Source: Micromussa lordhowensis (Eukaryota > Cnidaria > Anthozoa > Scleractinia > Lobophylliidae). Taken from it: DNA of 64,000 nt. Numbering within the stretch: position 1 is the stretch's first letter; every line of letters starts with the position of its first letter. The DNA lies in contig OZ026596.1 of assembly GCA_964020085.1 (NCBI GenBank), positions 46,183,103 to 46,247,102 on the forward strand, in the 5' to 3' direction. A model generated the notes under the pieces. The model saw only the letters and a program-made list of their open reading frames with translations. It did no database searches and was not told the DNA's origin. This document shows positions 11,965 through 24,261 of the stretch, piece after piece. A program made the translations under genes and the position numbers.

Positions 11965-12350
11965 CACGAAGGTCTATTTTAAACGGCCGGATCATTGGAT
12001 AATGCAGTTCAAGAGTTTTCATTGGCTTAACCATTATGGTACATGAAAATTTTATTAGAAACTGGATCATTGGATAATGCAGTTCAAGTGTTTTCATTGG
12101 CTTAGCCATCATGGGATATGAACATTATACCGCGCTCTACAAATATGGTTAGCGTGTGCGTAATTGTTTGTTTCGTTGATATTTTTATTTTATTTTCATT
12201 TTCAATGTCTTGGGGGCGTTTTTAACAAAACAGTTGTTGCACTCGTGTTTGTTGGATATGACATGATTATAGCCAACTCAGCGCTATGCGCCTCGTTGGC
12301 TATCTACCATCTCATATCCAACGCGCGCTCGTGGAATAACTTCTAAATGT
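11965..12350. repeat. Dispersed repeat family B, copy 1
   Basis: It starts with a short tandem duplication of GGATCATTGGATAATGCAGT and ends in a palindromic block (TTGGATATGA ... CGCTATGCGCC ... CATATCCAACGCGCGCT). Further copies are at 18237-18535 and about 32350-32590. Probably a non-autonomous transposon; its ends are not resolved. Confidence 0.6.
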
Positions 12351-14150
12351 ACTACCATTATCGTAATTACACAAACGAGAATTAAAAAATATTCTACACG
12401 AGGAAGAGTGTATTAAAAAAAAATAGTCAGATGGCTTGTTCACTTTTTCGTTAAAAGTAACCCCATAAATAATCAAGGTTTTGTCTGTCTTACCTTGACT
12501 GAGTTATCACTCCTTAACCACTCGTGTCCAACGGAAGTCCATTAGCCTCGGATACGCTCTACAAGGCAAACAACTTCAAAACGAAAAATCTGAAGCTCTA
12601 AAGGTCAATTTCGTATTCAATCGATAAGAAAATAAAATAATATAAATGAAAAGTACGAACAGATGTCTAAACTTCAAAGAAAATGTACAAACCTTAACTC
12701 TGGAGTAATGCTTAACATACTGGACACTACAACTTGTTAAAAAATAGGTCCGCGATGCGTACATGTGTGGCTTACGATTTTTAACAGTATACTACACGAT
12801 TGGTAGATGTTTAGGTAACATTGAAAACAATAACACCACAGTATTTCACTGTTTCCAAGCTATTATGTTGTTTTCAGAAACGCAGCTGACGCAGTGCCCC
12901 AGTTTTTTTTAGAAACCTACCCGCCTCCCTCCCTCCCCAATAAGTATAGCTTGTCATCCAAGTACTCGGGTTGTTTTCTTCTTCGGTTCAGCTATGACGA
13001 TGTTCTTATTGATAAGAGTGCAAATTAGGTTTGGGTAATTACAAACAACTAGAAGACATATTATTTAACCAGACGTTTTCCAGTTGAAGAAAAAAACATG
13101 GAGAAAATAAACAGGGGTTCTTTGAAATAGAGGAGATAGTAGTGAATAAAATCAGGGCACAATTCATTTGCAGTTTTCAGTTGCTATAGGCCGGGGTCGC
13201 ACTTACGCTTTTGGTGTTTACATTGGACATAAAATCTGTCATCGCTTGCTTACTACAAGTGCGACCCTTTTGTCGCGATCAGATTTTGTTTTTCTTCTGT
13301 CGCAACGTCAATACTGGCGGAAACTGGATTTCGAAATTCTGCAACGACAACACGTGTGCACTGCTCGGTTTTCTCTACAAATGGTTAATCTAGTCCTTAT
13401 GGCGAATTTCGACCCACACCAATTTGCACTATTCACCTGATTATTTTCAGTATGGGGATAGTTTGTTGTCACCATTTGGCTCGCAGATTTTTCTCAACAC
13501 TCGCAGCCTTCGACCACGCAGCCGTCTTTTGACCGGGCTTTTGAATATCGCCAGCCAAAACAGCCATCAACAGTCCCTTAGCTGCCTCAGGAGAAGCAAA
13601 AACGTGCAACCAAAGGGAGAGATGGAATTTCGCGCGTGAAATATTAAGAGCTGAGAGTCTGGTTTCAAATATCATTTATGTCGCGCACGTGCGACCTCCA
13701 TGACTCCTGTGGTGTAAATGTCTCAACATATATCTGGGACCACTTATGACGCAACATAAAAAAAGGCCACAGTGGGACCCTCCCTTATAATGTGCTACTT
13801 CAAATTTGATGTCAAAGAAATAATGGTTGTGATTAAACAACAGATGATGGTTTTATCAGGAATATCAAATTAGAAAAGTTCATTGATAGCACGTATACTG
13901 TCAAACCAACAAGTTAATTTCCGGTGATGTAATTAGCGTTGCCCAATTTGTTATTTTTGAAGATAAGAAGGTGTTAACTTCACAGTGAAACAATGAGAAT
14001 CCTGTTTGCTATTAAGTTTGTTTATAGGTTTACGTACTTTGTTGATGAACTTTAAACAAGAAGTTTCAAATTTTCATCCGCAGAGATGCAAGTTGATTTT
14101 CTAGTAATTAAGTTTGTTGAAAGGGTTAACAGTTCTAAATTACATACCAC
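12351..14150. other. No gene recognised
   Basis: Intergenic or intronic sequence. Words at 13190-13200 (GGGGTCGCACTTACG) and 13683-13695 (GCACGTGCGACC) may be the ends of a foldback element, but I could not prove inverted ends. Short frames at 13168-13675 on both strands are not supported as genes. Confidence 0.35.
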
Positions 14151-14154
14151 TTAT

Positions 14155-14580
14155 TAACCGAGAGTGAGGTCATTACAGGGAAATCTCAGACCAAGGCCTT
14201 GATGTATTGACCGAGCGACAGCGAGGTCAATACATCAAGGCTGAGGTCTGAGATTTCCCTGTAATGACCGAACGGACAAGGTTAATAAGTTGTTTATTAT
14301 ATGGCCTTTTTAGCGCTGGAAAAAAAACCGGAAGCGCTTTCCAATATCCGTTTGCGCGCGCGAGAGATCATTCGAGGCCATGTTCACTGAACAGAGAAAA
14401 CACTGGCCGTGCGATCAAAACCAGAAGGGACAGTAAAAACAGTTTCTTTGAAAATGAGACAATTTTTGCCTTTATTATGCCAAGATCTAGGTCAAATTTA
14501 ACATTGAAAATTTTTTTATATAATGCCAATCAGAGCGTGCATACTATTGTAGCCATATAATAAGTATACATTATCAACTC
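14155..14580. mobile_element. Foldback element
   Basis: GTCATTACAGGGAAATCTCAG near 14170 is repeated inverted near 14250-14270, around a GACCGAGCGACAGCGAGGTC centre. An outer pair, TATATGGC/GCCATATAATA, lies at 14299 and 14552. The structure fits a nested palindromic MITE. Confidence 0.6.
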
Positions 14581-15650
14581 AGTTGATAAAACCAAATTTG
14601 ATGACCTTTGGTGACACGTTGTGTGACGGCTCTAGTTTCGGTAAACTCGCAAATTTAATAAAACATTTCTCTTTAAAATTCATGCTAAACATCTCAGTTT
14701 CACTTTTACAGGTAATTTTTTAACATAAAGGCCTTTTTTTAAACACATACTTGTGTTACATCAAGTATTCTAAGCTGGAAGCACACATATCAGCTAACAT
14801 CTGTAACATTTGCACTCGCTTGTCGGTTTATTCGTGGTTTATTGTAAACAAACTCCGTGCGACTGGCAATAATTACTATCTCCGCTCTGATGAAGAAAAA
14901 TAGCCACCATTTTGCTGTTCCTTAGTTCTGGCTTACTCTTACAGGTTTCTGATGACAAAGCCCAGGTAGAGAACCGAAATAACACAGCTGAAGTTGAGCT
15001 TCGTCAACGTAGTTGTATGTTGCGGACGACAGGCGATCTGTTGTTGAAATAATTATCTTTATGTGAACGGCTGAAGTTTTGCGAACAGATACACACTGAA
15101 GTCTGCATCATGACTGCGTTCTACGAACGCAATGAGTTTCCTCGTCAGCGTAAATTTATGCGGTACTGGATAAACCACAATGCAACCGTGAAAACTACAA
15201 CAGTACAACCCGTACCGAAGATTCAACCAGTGCAACACGAGCCACCGGGTCTGTGTCTGTTAGATTGTGCGAGGAAAACTAACTCGTGATACGATCACCT
15301 GAAAAAAATTACTCGAACTGCGGCTTGTGCCAGGAGAACTAAACTCAAATGCTACAATAGTTCGACGTAGATACTAGACCACGTGACAGGAGCTCGACTC
15401 TCGTAGACAAACAGATAAATCGGGCGATGCCATAGTGTGGCTATACACTTCGTGTAAGCCACACAAAAAGTGAAATGTTTGGTTATAGTAATCAATGCTC
15501 GCAGCTTGCACCTAGCTAGTTCACGGGAAACTTAACTGAAAGAAACAAATATTTCAACATAATAGGTTTGAAAACGCCAACTGGCGTGACTAAGGAACCG
15601 CACTAGGAACTACCGAGAAACAATTTCAGATTAGTGGTCAGTGCGGGAGT
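14581..15650. other. No feature recognised
   Basis: Non-coding sequence before the tandem-repeat field. Confidence 0.4.
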
Positions 15651-15654
15651 TGAA

Positions 15655-17695
15655 TCCGCAACTTTCAAAGTTGCGGAAACTATATATCAAAAGTTTAAAG
15701 TTAAACACTTGATGTATAGACTCCGCAACTTTAAACACTTGATATATACACAACGCAACTTTAAACACTTGATGTATAGACCCCGCAACTTTAAACATTT
15801 GATATATCAGACTGCGCAACGTTAAACACTTCACATATAGATTCCGCAACTTTAAATACTTGATATATAGACTCCGCAACTTTGAACACTTGATATATAG
15901 ACTCCGCAACTTTAAACAATTGCTATATAGACTCCGTGACTTTAAACACTTGATATATAGACTCCGCAACTTTAAACACTTAAAATATAGACTCGGCAAC
16001 TTTAAACACTTGATATATAGACTCCGCAACTTTAAACACTTCATATATAGACTCCGCAAATTAAAGACTTGATATATAGACTCCGCAACTTTAAACAATT
16101 GGTATATAGAATCCGCAACTTTAAACACTTGATATATAGATTCCGCAGCTTTAAACACTTGATATATAGACTCCGCAACTTTAAACACTTCATATATAGA
16201 CTCCGCAACTTTAAACACTTGAGATATAGACTCCACAACTTTAAACACTTGATATATAGACTCCGCAACTTTAAACACTTGATATATAGACTCCGCAACT
16301 TTAAACACTTGATATATTGACTCCGCAACTTTAAAGACTTGATAGATAGACTCCGCAACTTTAAACAATTGATATATAGATTCCGCAACTTTAAACACTT
16401 GATATATAGACTCCGCAACTTTAAACACATTTGAGATATAGACTCCGCAACTTTAAACACTTGAGATATAGACTCCACAACTTTAAACATTTGATATATA
16501 CACTCCGCACCTTTACAACTTCCCGTTTGGTTATCCACTCTTGGTATATAGACACCGCAACTTTAAACACTTGATATATAGACTCCGCAACTCTACAACT
16601 TCTCGTTTGGTGATCCACTCTTGATATATAGACTCCGCAACTTTAAAAAAGTTCCTTGATATATAGACTCCGCAACTTTAAACACTTGAGATATAGACGC
16701 CGCAACTTTACAACTTTTAGTTTGGTGATCCACTCTTGATACATAGACAACGCAACTTTAAACACTTGATATATAGATTCTGCAACATTAAATTTTTGAT
16801 ATATAGACTCCGCAACTTTAAGCACTTGATATATAGACTCAGCAACTTTTAACACTGGATATATAGACTCCGCAACTTTGAACACTTGATCATATAGACT
16901 CCGCAACTTTAAACACTTGATATATACACTCCGCAACTTTACAACTTCTCGTTTGGTGATCCACTCTTGATATATAGACAATGCAACTTTAAACACTTGA
17001 TATGTAGACTCCGCAACTTTAAACACTTGATATATCGACAAGGCAACTTGAAACACTTGATCTATAGACACGGCAAAAAAAAAATCACTTGATATATAGA
17101 CTCTGCAATTTTAAAAGGTTTTCTTTGGTGTTCCACGCTTGATGTGTAGACAAGGCAACTTTAACCGATTCCGCAACTTTTAACACTTGATATGAAGATT
17201 AAAATACTTGATATATAGACTCCGTAACTTAAGAAAACTTTTGTTTTAGCCATCCACACTTGATCGTGATATGGAGACGGCGCAATTTCAAACACGCGAT
17301 AGAAAGACTCTGCAACTTTAAACACTTGATATTTAAACTCTTTAACTTTAAGGCTCTTTATATTATGAGAACTGATCTTTAAAAGATTTGATATAAAGAC
17401 AACACTACCTTACAACTTCTACTTTGGCGATCCACCATTGATATATAGACTTCGCAACTTTTTTAAACACTTGGTATAAAGACAACACTTGATATATAGA
17501 TCGCAACTTTGTAACTTATTCTTTGGTTATCCACACTTGTTACATGGACTCTTTGACACTTGATGTAAAGACAACGCAACTTTAAACACTTGAAATTTGC
17601 ATAAAAAATATACATTCCACTCAGTGACTTTACAAGACTTGATATAAAGTCTCCGCAACTATACAACGTCTTCTTTGGTGATCCAGTCTTGATAT
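15655..17695. repeat. 30-bp tandem repeat field 1 (with 50-bp variant)
   Basis: Dozens of units of GACTCCGCAACTTTAAACAC followed by TTGATATATA (30 bp). They mix with a 50-bp variant carrying an extra block, TTACAACTTCTTGTTTGGTG and ATCCACTC. Units vary at single bases and decay to the right. Because 30 is divisible by three, long open frames exist on both strands, giving 10-residue repeats (e.g. KVAESIYQVF on the minus strand); these are a by-product of the period. The field belongs to copy 1 of the duplication. Confidence 0.95.
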
Positions 17696-17702
17696 ATAAC
17701 AC

Positions 17703-18040
17703 CAGGAGCCCATCACTAGGAGCTTGCAACTCCAATACTAAGCCTATGTCACGGCATTTTTACAGACTGGTCTATTTTTAGACTTCTTTTCCCGCAAAAT
17801 AGGTCAGTTCCGTTCTACACGAGCGCGCATCGGTAAGGGAAACAATGGCGGCTTTTCCTTTTAATCTTCCAGTGAAAATGCCGACGTCAATTAAAGAATC
17901 AAGTCCGTGCCTATGATTTGTCACTGTTGTCCCTGCGGGAGTCTGAATTCGCGGTAAATTCAAGCTAAAAATAGACAGGTCTGTGAAAACGCCGTGACAG
18001 GAATATGGGGTAGTTGCTGGCTCCTAGTGATGGGCTCCTG
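17703..18040. mobile_element. Foldback MITE with 7-bp target duplication
   Basis: The 338-bp element has inverted ends CAGGAGCCCATCACTAGGAG and further inner inverted blocks (GTCACGGC / GCCGTGAC and TCTATTTTTA / TAAAAATAGA). It is flanked by direct ATAACAC copies at 17696-17702 and 18041-18047. The matching place in copy 2 has a single ATAACAC, proving a clean insertion. CAG ends and a 7-8 bp duplication suggest hAT-type mobilisation. Confidence 0.8.
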
Positions 18041-18047
18041 ATAACAC

Positions 18048-19050
18048 TTGATATATAGACCTCGAAACTTTGCAACTTAGTCTTTGGTGATCCTTATATG
18101 ATACATAAACAACGCCACTTTAAAGCACTTAATATTAAGACTCCGCTACTTTTAGAACACTTGATATATAGAGCCCGTAACTTAACAACTTTTTCTTTGG
18201 TGTTCCAGCCTTGATTTGTACATACTTATTAAAAACTGGATCATCGCATAATGCAATTCGAGAGTTTTCATTGGCTTAGCCATCATGGGCTATGAGCTAT
18301 TATACCATGCTCTACGAATGTGGTAAGCGTACGCGTGATTTTTTTGAGGCGTTTTTATTTGTTAAGTTTAGTTTGCTATATTTTTGGGGCGTTTTTAATA
18401 AAACAATTATTCCACTTGTTATTCCCCTTGTTGGATATAAGATGACTATAGCAACTCGGCGCTATGCGCCTCGTTGGCTATCTACCATCTCATATCCAAC
18501 GCGCGCTTGTGGAATAATTGTTAAATAGACAATGCAACTTTGAAACACACGATAAAAAGACTCCGTAACTTTGTTACTTCTTGTTGGGTGATACACACTT
18601 GATATATAGACCCCGAAGCTTTAAAACACTTGCTACATAGATCTCGCAACTTTAAAAAAATTGATACACAGACCCCGTATGTCTACAACTTCTTCTTTGG
18701 TTATCCACACTTGATATACAGACGAAATAGAAATGTATGTAATTTGTGTGTGAATATGTCATTTTGTTTACCCACGGAGCACCAACGCAACTTTTAAATA
18801 CTTGATATGTAGACCTCTAACTTTAAAACTCTTGATAGATGAATCCCGTAACTTTACAACTTCTTTAGTGATGCACTGATGATACATGGACAACACAAGT
18901 TTCAGAATCTTTATGAATAGAAATCCGAAAATTCAAAACACTTTATGTGTTGACTCCGCAGTGTTAAAGCACTAGATGTATAGGATATATGAAACTTGAA
19001 AACATTTAACTTTAAACCATTTTGTAACTCTTTGATTTACACCTGATATG
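18048..19050. repeat. Degenerate tail of tandem-repeat field 1
   Basis: Decayed, irregularly spaced units (CTTGATATATAGACC, AACTTTAAAACACTTG, GTGATCCACACTTG), interrupted at 18237-18535 by repeat family B. Matches 32265-33120 in copy 2. Confidence 0.8.
18237..18535. repeat. Dispersed repeat family B, copy 2
   Basis: Same element as at 11965-12350, again with CATAATGCAATTCGAG at the left and TTGGCTATCTACCATCTCAT with CCAACGCGCGCT at the right. It interrupts decayed tandem repeats. Confidence 0.65.
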
Positions 19051-21110
19051 TAAAGCTCGCATATCATATCAAATTTGTGGTTGAAAGAGACTTAAAATGT
19101 AGTCAAAAAATCTTATCATGGTATTTGTTCTGTTTATATTTTTTGATTCTTACCTTTCTGTTTTTTTGTTCTTCTTGAAACGTTGCCATTCGGCAATTGA
19201 AGGGCGCCTTACTGCAACTTTTTTGCCGTTAACTTTCTGCCTACACATGTCCAGCTTCTTTTAAACCCTGTGTCGTTAATTTGCATTGTTTCATAATCAT
19301 TCTATTATACGTCATATCGTGCGCGCGCAAAGTTTTTATCCTCACACGCGCGAATCATTTGATTTGTTGCAAAAGTAAATTTAAGCTGTTTGCGTTAGTG
19401 ATGCTTACACGTTAATGAATTGGAATAAAAACAGTGTTTCTGGGTTGAATATTTGCGGTATTTATTAGGGACTTTAAGATATGGTACGGCTAGGGTGTAG
19501 TACGGCGGCAAATCTGTTCACAGACCTCTATTTCTCGTATCTTTATTCTATCGTTGAACGGGCGGATAGAATCGCGAGAGAACTGGACGCCAGCGCGGAG
19601 CTGGAAACTTGAAAGGGTAGGGGGTTGGGACCGAGAAAAAAGATGACATCCCTGCTCCCACCCCCGCGTGCTTCGCGCTCGCTTTGCTCGCCTTTCTTTC
19701 GCGTGCGTGAAATATAATACAGAAGCTGTGAATAGTCTCTCTTCACGGACGTCCCGTCACTCGTCGCATGCTCAGAGTCAAATCTGACAAGAATACGAAA
19801 CGAATTCTCTGCGCATGTTCAGAAAATAGACCAATTTCGATATATTAAAATTCAGCCTAAGACCGAATAGACCTCAGCACGAGGCTCTGGGGAATAAATA
19901 CAGAGTTTGTGGGGTTTATTCCCCGGAGCTTCGTGCTGAGGTCTATTGTTTTAGGCTGAATTTTAATATTTCGATTGGACCTTCTCAGAGGTCACGATTC
20001 TTGGTGCTGACCAAAAGGAGCGCGGCCTCTGGGGAGGAGAATGTTCTACTTCGGGAAAGCTCCTGGTTTCACCTACTCTTCACTACGTGAGTATAAGCCT
20101 GCTGTTTACTTTTTATTTTAACGCTATTTTCACTGTGTTTTTTTTTTATATTTTCAGTGCAGATAAAGAAAAGCTTCGTATGTACTGAGCTAAGCCATAG
20201 CTGTTTATTGCTGCTCAAAATTGATTTTATTAGAATCAAAAGTTCTGTATTTCCAGGTTTATTACGTAGTTCGAACAACCCTGCCCGTGCTGGAATCGAA
20301 CTTTTTATAATTGTTATTTAGTTTTGTGGTTGAACTTTCAGGCGCGCGGTTCCAAAAGGCAAAACCGAGTTCTCGGAGATTATGGGAGATGTAAGGCGGA
20401 TGCAGAAGAAGTAAAACATCATCATTAATCAAGCCTATGTCGTATAAAAGTAGAGTAAAGTCCTTGGTTTCCTTGAACAAAGCCACTTGTAAAGACACGT
20501 CGAGGCTGCACACGCCGTTGACGTACAGCGAAATTCTTAACGGCGTTGTCAGCCTAGACCTTCACGGCCAAAGTAGCTTGCCGTAGCGCATTTTCAAGTC
20601 CCTATTTTATACTGTGGAAGGACGCAAGGCTCGACCTTCCACCTCTCTCTGGAGTCAGCTCTACGCCGCAACCGGGCAAAAAGGCAACATTGTGGGCATA
20701 ATGAAACAAAATTACACAAAACTTGAATATCTCTCGTTCTTGATCCACTGACCAGGGAGTTAACAGTCCGGGCCAACCGACCTCAAGTTGTATGCAGGGA
20801 TGATGAGCTGACCGGTCGTCGAAAGAAAAACGCCGTCTATTTCTCGTTCTTCAAGCGTGAATATGGGGGCTAGTCAACTTCTGGCTAACCGGCTGAGGGG
20901 CAAATCGAATTGGGGGCTACACGACCGGTAACCGATGATGATTGACCTTCTCAAAGTAAAATTGTGAAATTTTGTTTTGAAAATGACAGTTTTATTGTGC
21001 TTTAGGGCATTGCTATGGGGGGATGGAACACTTGACGTAAGCCCATGTTTGTTTATTCGTTTGAGTTTGCGAGAAATAGTGCTGTTCATACTAATGATAC
21101 TCCGTATATA
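19051..21110. other. Duplicated non-coding block
   Basis: Closely matches 33120-35110. Apart from the MITE at 19831-19978, I see no gene. Short frames here are interrupted or shifted in the second copy, which argues against coding. Confidence 0.5.
19831..19978. mobile_element. MITE family C, copy 1
   Basis: Inverted arms (CCAATTTCGATATATTAAAA / TTTTAATATTTCGATTGG) enclose a second hairpin, GACCTCAGCACGAGGCTC. Found again at 33868-34015 (same insertion, carried by the duplication) and independently at 63753-63907, inside a viral gene. Confidence 0.8.
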
Positions 21111-21114
21111 AACC

Positions 21115-21120
21115 TTTATT
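21115..21120 (-). terminator. AATAAA poly(A) signal
   Basis: AATAAA on the minus strand about 55 bases after the stop codon of the 21175-21243 exon. Conserved at 35114-35119 in copy 2. Confidence 0.55.
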
Positions 21121-21174
21121 TATGTATAATTCATGATCAAATGTTATATTAGTTTCCACAGCTATCATGATAAA

Positions 21175-21243
21175 TTAGAACTTGACAGCATCAAAGTCAT
21201 GAGCTCCAACACTTTGCTGTAGATATTCTCTGTAAAGCTGCTC
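21175..21243 (-). CDS. Terminal coding exon (copy 1)
   Basis: A TTTCAG acceptor is followed by 22 codons, EQLYREYLQQSVGAHDFDAV and KF, then TAA, with a poly(A) signal downstream. The sequence is identical in the second copy at 35174-35242, although surrounding intronic bases differ. By position it could be the C-terminal tail of a neighbouring RTK paralogue whose kinase exons are not in this copy. I do not recognise the peptide itself. Confidence 0.55.
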   Translation of the reverse strand, partial: EQLYREYLQQSVGAHDFDAVKF

Positions 21244-21917
21244 CTGAAACGAACAATCAGTCATGTTTACTGTAAGATCTGCAAGTCATTCATGTTTGGC
21301 ACATTCAACAAAAAACAGGTCCAAAAGTTCAGGGTTCTACATTTTCTACAGTCGTTAAGACTGTGGTACTATTTTGTTCAAACTGACCTGCACAGCTAAA
21401 TTTTTTGAAAAGGTTGTGGTCAATGTTGAGTAACAATTGAAAACAATGAATAATAACGCGACTTCTAATCTCAGAACTTTATAACTATGATAAATTTCTA
21501 ATGCACATTACGATAACGCTGCTTATCAAAGTGGCTGTGACCCACTGAACTCAGAAAATGAATTATGAAAAGTAAAGTTTAAAAAAACACACAAACCCTA
21601 TCTAAAAGTTTTATGAAAAAGGAAACCTCGTCACTATTGATTTTGGCACACAAGCAACGGCGAAAGCTTTCTCCACTGGTCAATGGATTCACTACGACGT
21701 CATCAGAAATCAAAGGACGGAAGGAAGGAGCAAGTGAAGGAGTGAAAGACAATATCCTACCTATTCATACTCAGAAAATGACATTTTTGAGTAAAAACGA
21801 AATGTGTCGCGTTATTCTAGATAAGGAGATTAACTCAACTCTCTCAACATGGAGACACACTGAGGACTCAATATTCTATTTTCGAAGATTTAAGAAAAAA
21901 CTGACGAGTTGTCTCAC

Positions 21918-22002
21918 CTTGTGACCTTTGACATATCCCTGGACATACGACCTCTGCTCAAGAAGCGTTTTTTTCTGCTTCCGCGACAGGGTTGGTTTTA
22001 GT
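21918..22002 (-). pseudogene. Duplicated RTK juxtamembrane exon
   Basis: An 85-bp copy of 7294-7378 with both splice sites kept and one visible substitution in the [11 protein letters not shown] region. No kinase exons follow it before the terminal exon at 21175-21243, so it can only be part of a truncated or chimeric transcript. Confidence 0.7.
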
Positions 22003-22263
22003 CTGAAGTACAAAGTTCACAAGTTAGAACCATTCTTCTCTGCTTTCTTTCAACTTCTCATTACACTATAGGGAATATATGAATAATGAATTATGTAAGC
22101 CGAGTAAACTGAAACTATGAAAAACAATACAAACAAAATTTTGGCATGGTCTTCCTTTTTCTGTAACAATGTCGGTTAAGTCTGTAAGATTGTGGTTTGC
22201 TTATTACTCTAGGGAATTCAAGAGTCAAGGAGCAGTTAAAAGCGGGAAAAAGCTATTGCTCAC

Positions 22264-22375
22264 CTCGAGAAAAGCTTAGCAAGAATTAACAACAGAAACG
22301 AAACACCAGCATCCCTACAAGGGCGTGGTTATGATACTCCGCTGGGATTGACAGCCACATTTTCTCCACTGGAGC
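22264..22375 (-). pseudogene. Duplicated RTK transmembrane exon, 1-bp deletion
   Basis: A copy of 7627-7739, but 112 instead of 113 bp: one base is missing in the run that encodes the middle of the membrane helix, so the frame shifts. Splice sites remain (donor GTGAGC). Its frameshift marks copy 2 as non-functional for receptor production. Confidence 0.75.
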
Positions 22376-22671
22376 CTGCAGACATGACAGACATTACACA
22401 CATCATTACCCTGACAAGATTTCATTACAGATCACTTAAAATTCTTTGTATTTATATATGACATTAACATAAGCCTACTCCACCTCATTACCAGCAGTCA
22501 ACAGTTTTTTGTTGGATACAAAACTAGCATTTAATTGAGAGAGCTTATATGGTCCAAATCTAGAAATATTGACTTTCATTACCAAACCTCAACTTTGTCT
22601 TCATCTTAGCACATGCTCTAAAAATAAATAACTTCTTCAATATTCCTTAGATAGGACGACTGAACCTTAAC

Positions 22672-23291
22672 AGTAGTAGTAGGCCTCCGTCAGTCAGGGT
22701 CGACCATGGGTATAGCATCCTAGTTGTGTGCTTGGCTGGAGCATCGGCGACTATGACTGTGAAGACCGATGCGTGAATGGCAGTCCTTGTTGCAAGTGTT
22801 GCATGTGTATGCTGGCTGTTCGACAAAGCTGACACAAAGCTTTCTGCGGGCCCGCCTCTCTGTGGCAGCTTGTCTTCTCCTGTTTTGAGGTGCTTGGTCA
22901 CGGGTCCTCTCCATTGTGACCGATCAGCTGCAAGGTTTTCCCAGGTCTCTGTGTCAATACCCACAGCCTTCATGTCACGCTTCACAACGTCTCGGTATCG
23001 CAGCTGTGGGCGTCCAGTGCGTCTACTTCCAGTGGCCAGCTCACCATACAGTAAGTCTTTTGGAATGCGGCCATCTGGCATGCGGTGAACGTGGCCTAGC
23101 CAGTGGAGTCTGCGTTCTCTGAGTAAGGTGAACATGCTAGGCAGACCCGCACGAGGCAAGACCTCTGTGTTTGGGACTAGTCTTGCCACGAAATTCCCAG
23201 GATGCGGCGGAGGCTTCTCATGTGGAAGGTGTTCAGGCGTCTTTCCTGTCTGGCATATGTCGTCAGTAGTAGGAAAATAGGGGTTCTGCAA
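22672..23291 (-). mobile_element. 5'-truncated LINE, reverse transcriptase C-terminus
   Basis: A 214-codon minus-strand frame contains LRERRLHWLGHVHRM, GRPQLRYRDVVKRDMKA and WENLAADRSQWR. This is the C-terminal region of endonuclease/reverse-transcriptase LINE proteins, ending with a CNKDCHSRIGLHSHSRRC zinc-finger-like motif in a second frame. The 3' end (near 22672) carries a short TACT/TAC tail. Absent from copy 1. Confidence 0.8.
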
Positions 23292-23299
23292 CAGGGGTG

Positions 23300-23936
23300 T
23301 AGGGCGCTGATGACATCACAATACCCTAAGGGCTTGACGTCATCAAAAATGATGACATCATAATCAAAAATGAAAATAGGTAGAATGATGTCATAGAACT
23401 AATCGTTTTTCAATAAAGTTCATTACTTGAAGGAGTTCATTGTTCTATTCAAATAGTTTGTTCAAGCGTATCAGCTCCGTGCCTCAGCTTTGGCGAGGAG
23501 AGAGAGAGATAGACAGAGTGAATATATTATTCGGCTTAGCTAACTGCTCGAGTTTTCCGCTCCGTTAGTCACGCACTGAACTCTACTTTCAACCCTGGAT
23601 TTGCATACAAACTCCAACGGAAAAGCCCATGGGACAGCTCTACCATTAAAATTAAACAGTTCAGAGCGCTAATTAATTGTCAACACGCGACAATAAATAT
23701 TTTTTGGACAACGCGTTTTCTTGACAGACTTTATTGCTTGTTATTAGCGAATACAAAAAAAATAATACACACAGATTTGAAATGAATACACCAAAATTAC
23801 AACAACTACAAAATGTTTATGAGTAAAGTATCAGAAAATTAGGATGCAATCAATCGTCTTCATCTTCGCTTGGAGGATAATGAGTCCTTTTTAAAGTTTT
23901 TGAATCAATGTTTTTCATCGCGTGGCAGTCAGCGCA
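23300..23936. other. Spacer before viral fragment
   Basis: AT-rich sequence, with a short repeat of ATGATGTCAT/ATGACATCA words at 23308-23392. No gene seen. Confidence 0.4.
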
Positions 23937-24236
23937 TCAAATAAATCCGTCAGCCAAGTGTTTACGATCAACAGGAATTTGATGTGCACATATCGGACAA
24001 ATCCTATAACCATCTTGCCAGAAACATCTAGGGCATTTGACTACTGCTCTTTCGTAAACGTTCTCTCCGTTGCAATAGTAGCAAGGACCTTTTACTTTAA
24101 GTAAAATCTCTGAACTTGCGGTTTCTTCTTCGTCTGAATTTCCTTCAGGTTTCAGATCTCGGTTTTCCGATTCTTCATCACTAATTTCAGAGGCTGTCTC
24201 TGTGTCATCATCGTTATCACTGCTTTCGGAGACCAT
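23937..24236 (-). CDS. Acidic zinc-ribbon protein, Polinton-like fragment
   Basis: A 99-residue frame. The first half is acidic and serine-rich; the second carries four Cys-x2-Cys knuckles (CYYC, CPRC, CPIC), suggesting a zinc-ribbon nucleic-acid-binding protein. It is the most downstream of four minus-strand frames in a row, the others of which resemble virion proteins of Polinton-type viruses. I do not recognise a named family. It may continue past the TAA at its end in a decayed form. Confidence 0.5.
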   Translation of the reverse strand: MVSESSDNDDDTETASEISDEESENRDLKPEGNSDEEETASSEILLKVKGPCYYCNGENVYERAVVKCPRCFWQDGYRICPICAHQIPVDRKHLADGFI

Positions 24237-24261
24237 TTCTTTATCACCGGCCTCATTGTCT

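Larger units (their letters stand above)
6400..21465. repeat. Tandem duplication, copy 1
   Basis: The first of two direct copies of a locus segment. Collinear matches with 21466-35455 are: about 6409-8045 with 21466-22670, 10502-11090 with 25769-27060, and about 17000-21465 with 30950-35455. Tandem-repeat fields lie between. Each copy has private insertions, so lengths differ. The right edge of both copies ends at the same word, AATAATAACGCGACT. Confidence 0.75.

Noticed and set aside
14264..14560. 98-codon plus-strand frame
   Set aside because: Falls within a foldback element and has no recognisable feature.
15631..16538. Long minus-strand frames (265 and 165 codons) in the tandem-repeat field
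   Set aside because: The period of 30 bases keeps several frames open at once on both strands; peptides are pure repeat translations, with no start context or domain.
15655..17000. Possible CRISPR array
   Set aside because: Units abut with no unique spacers of constant length, the genome is eukaryotic and there are no cas genes; it is a tandem satellite.
20262..20776. Minus-strand frames of 83 and 60 codons in the duplicated block
   Set aside because: In the second copy (34.2-34.8 kb) deletions and substitutions break the frames.
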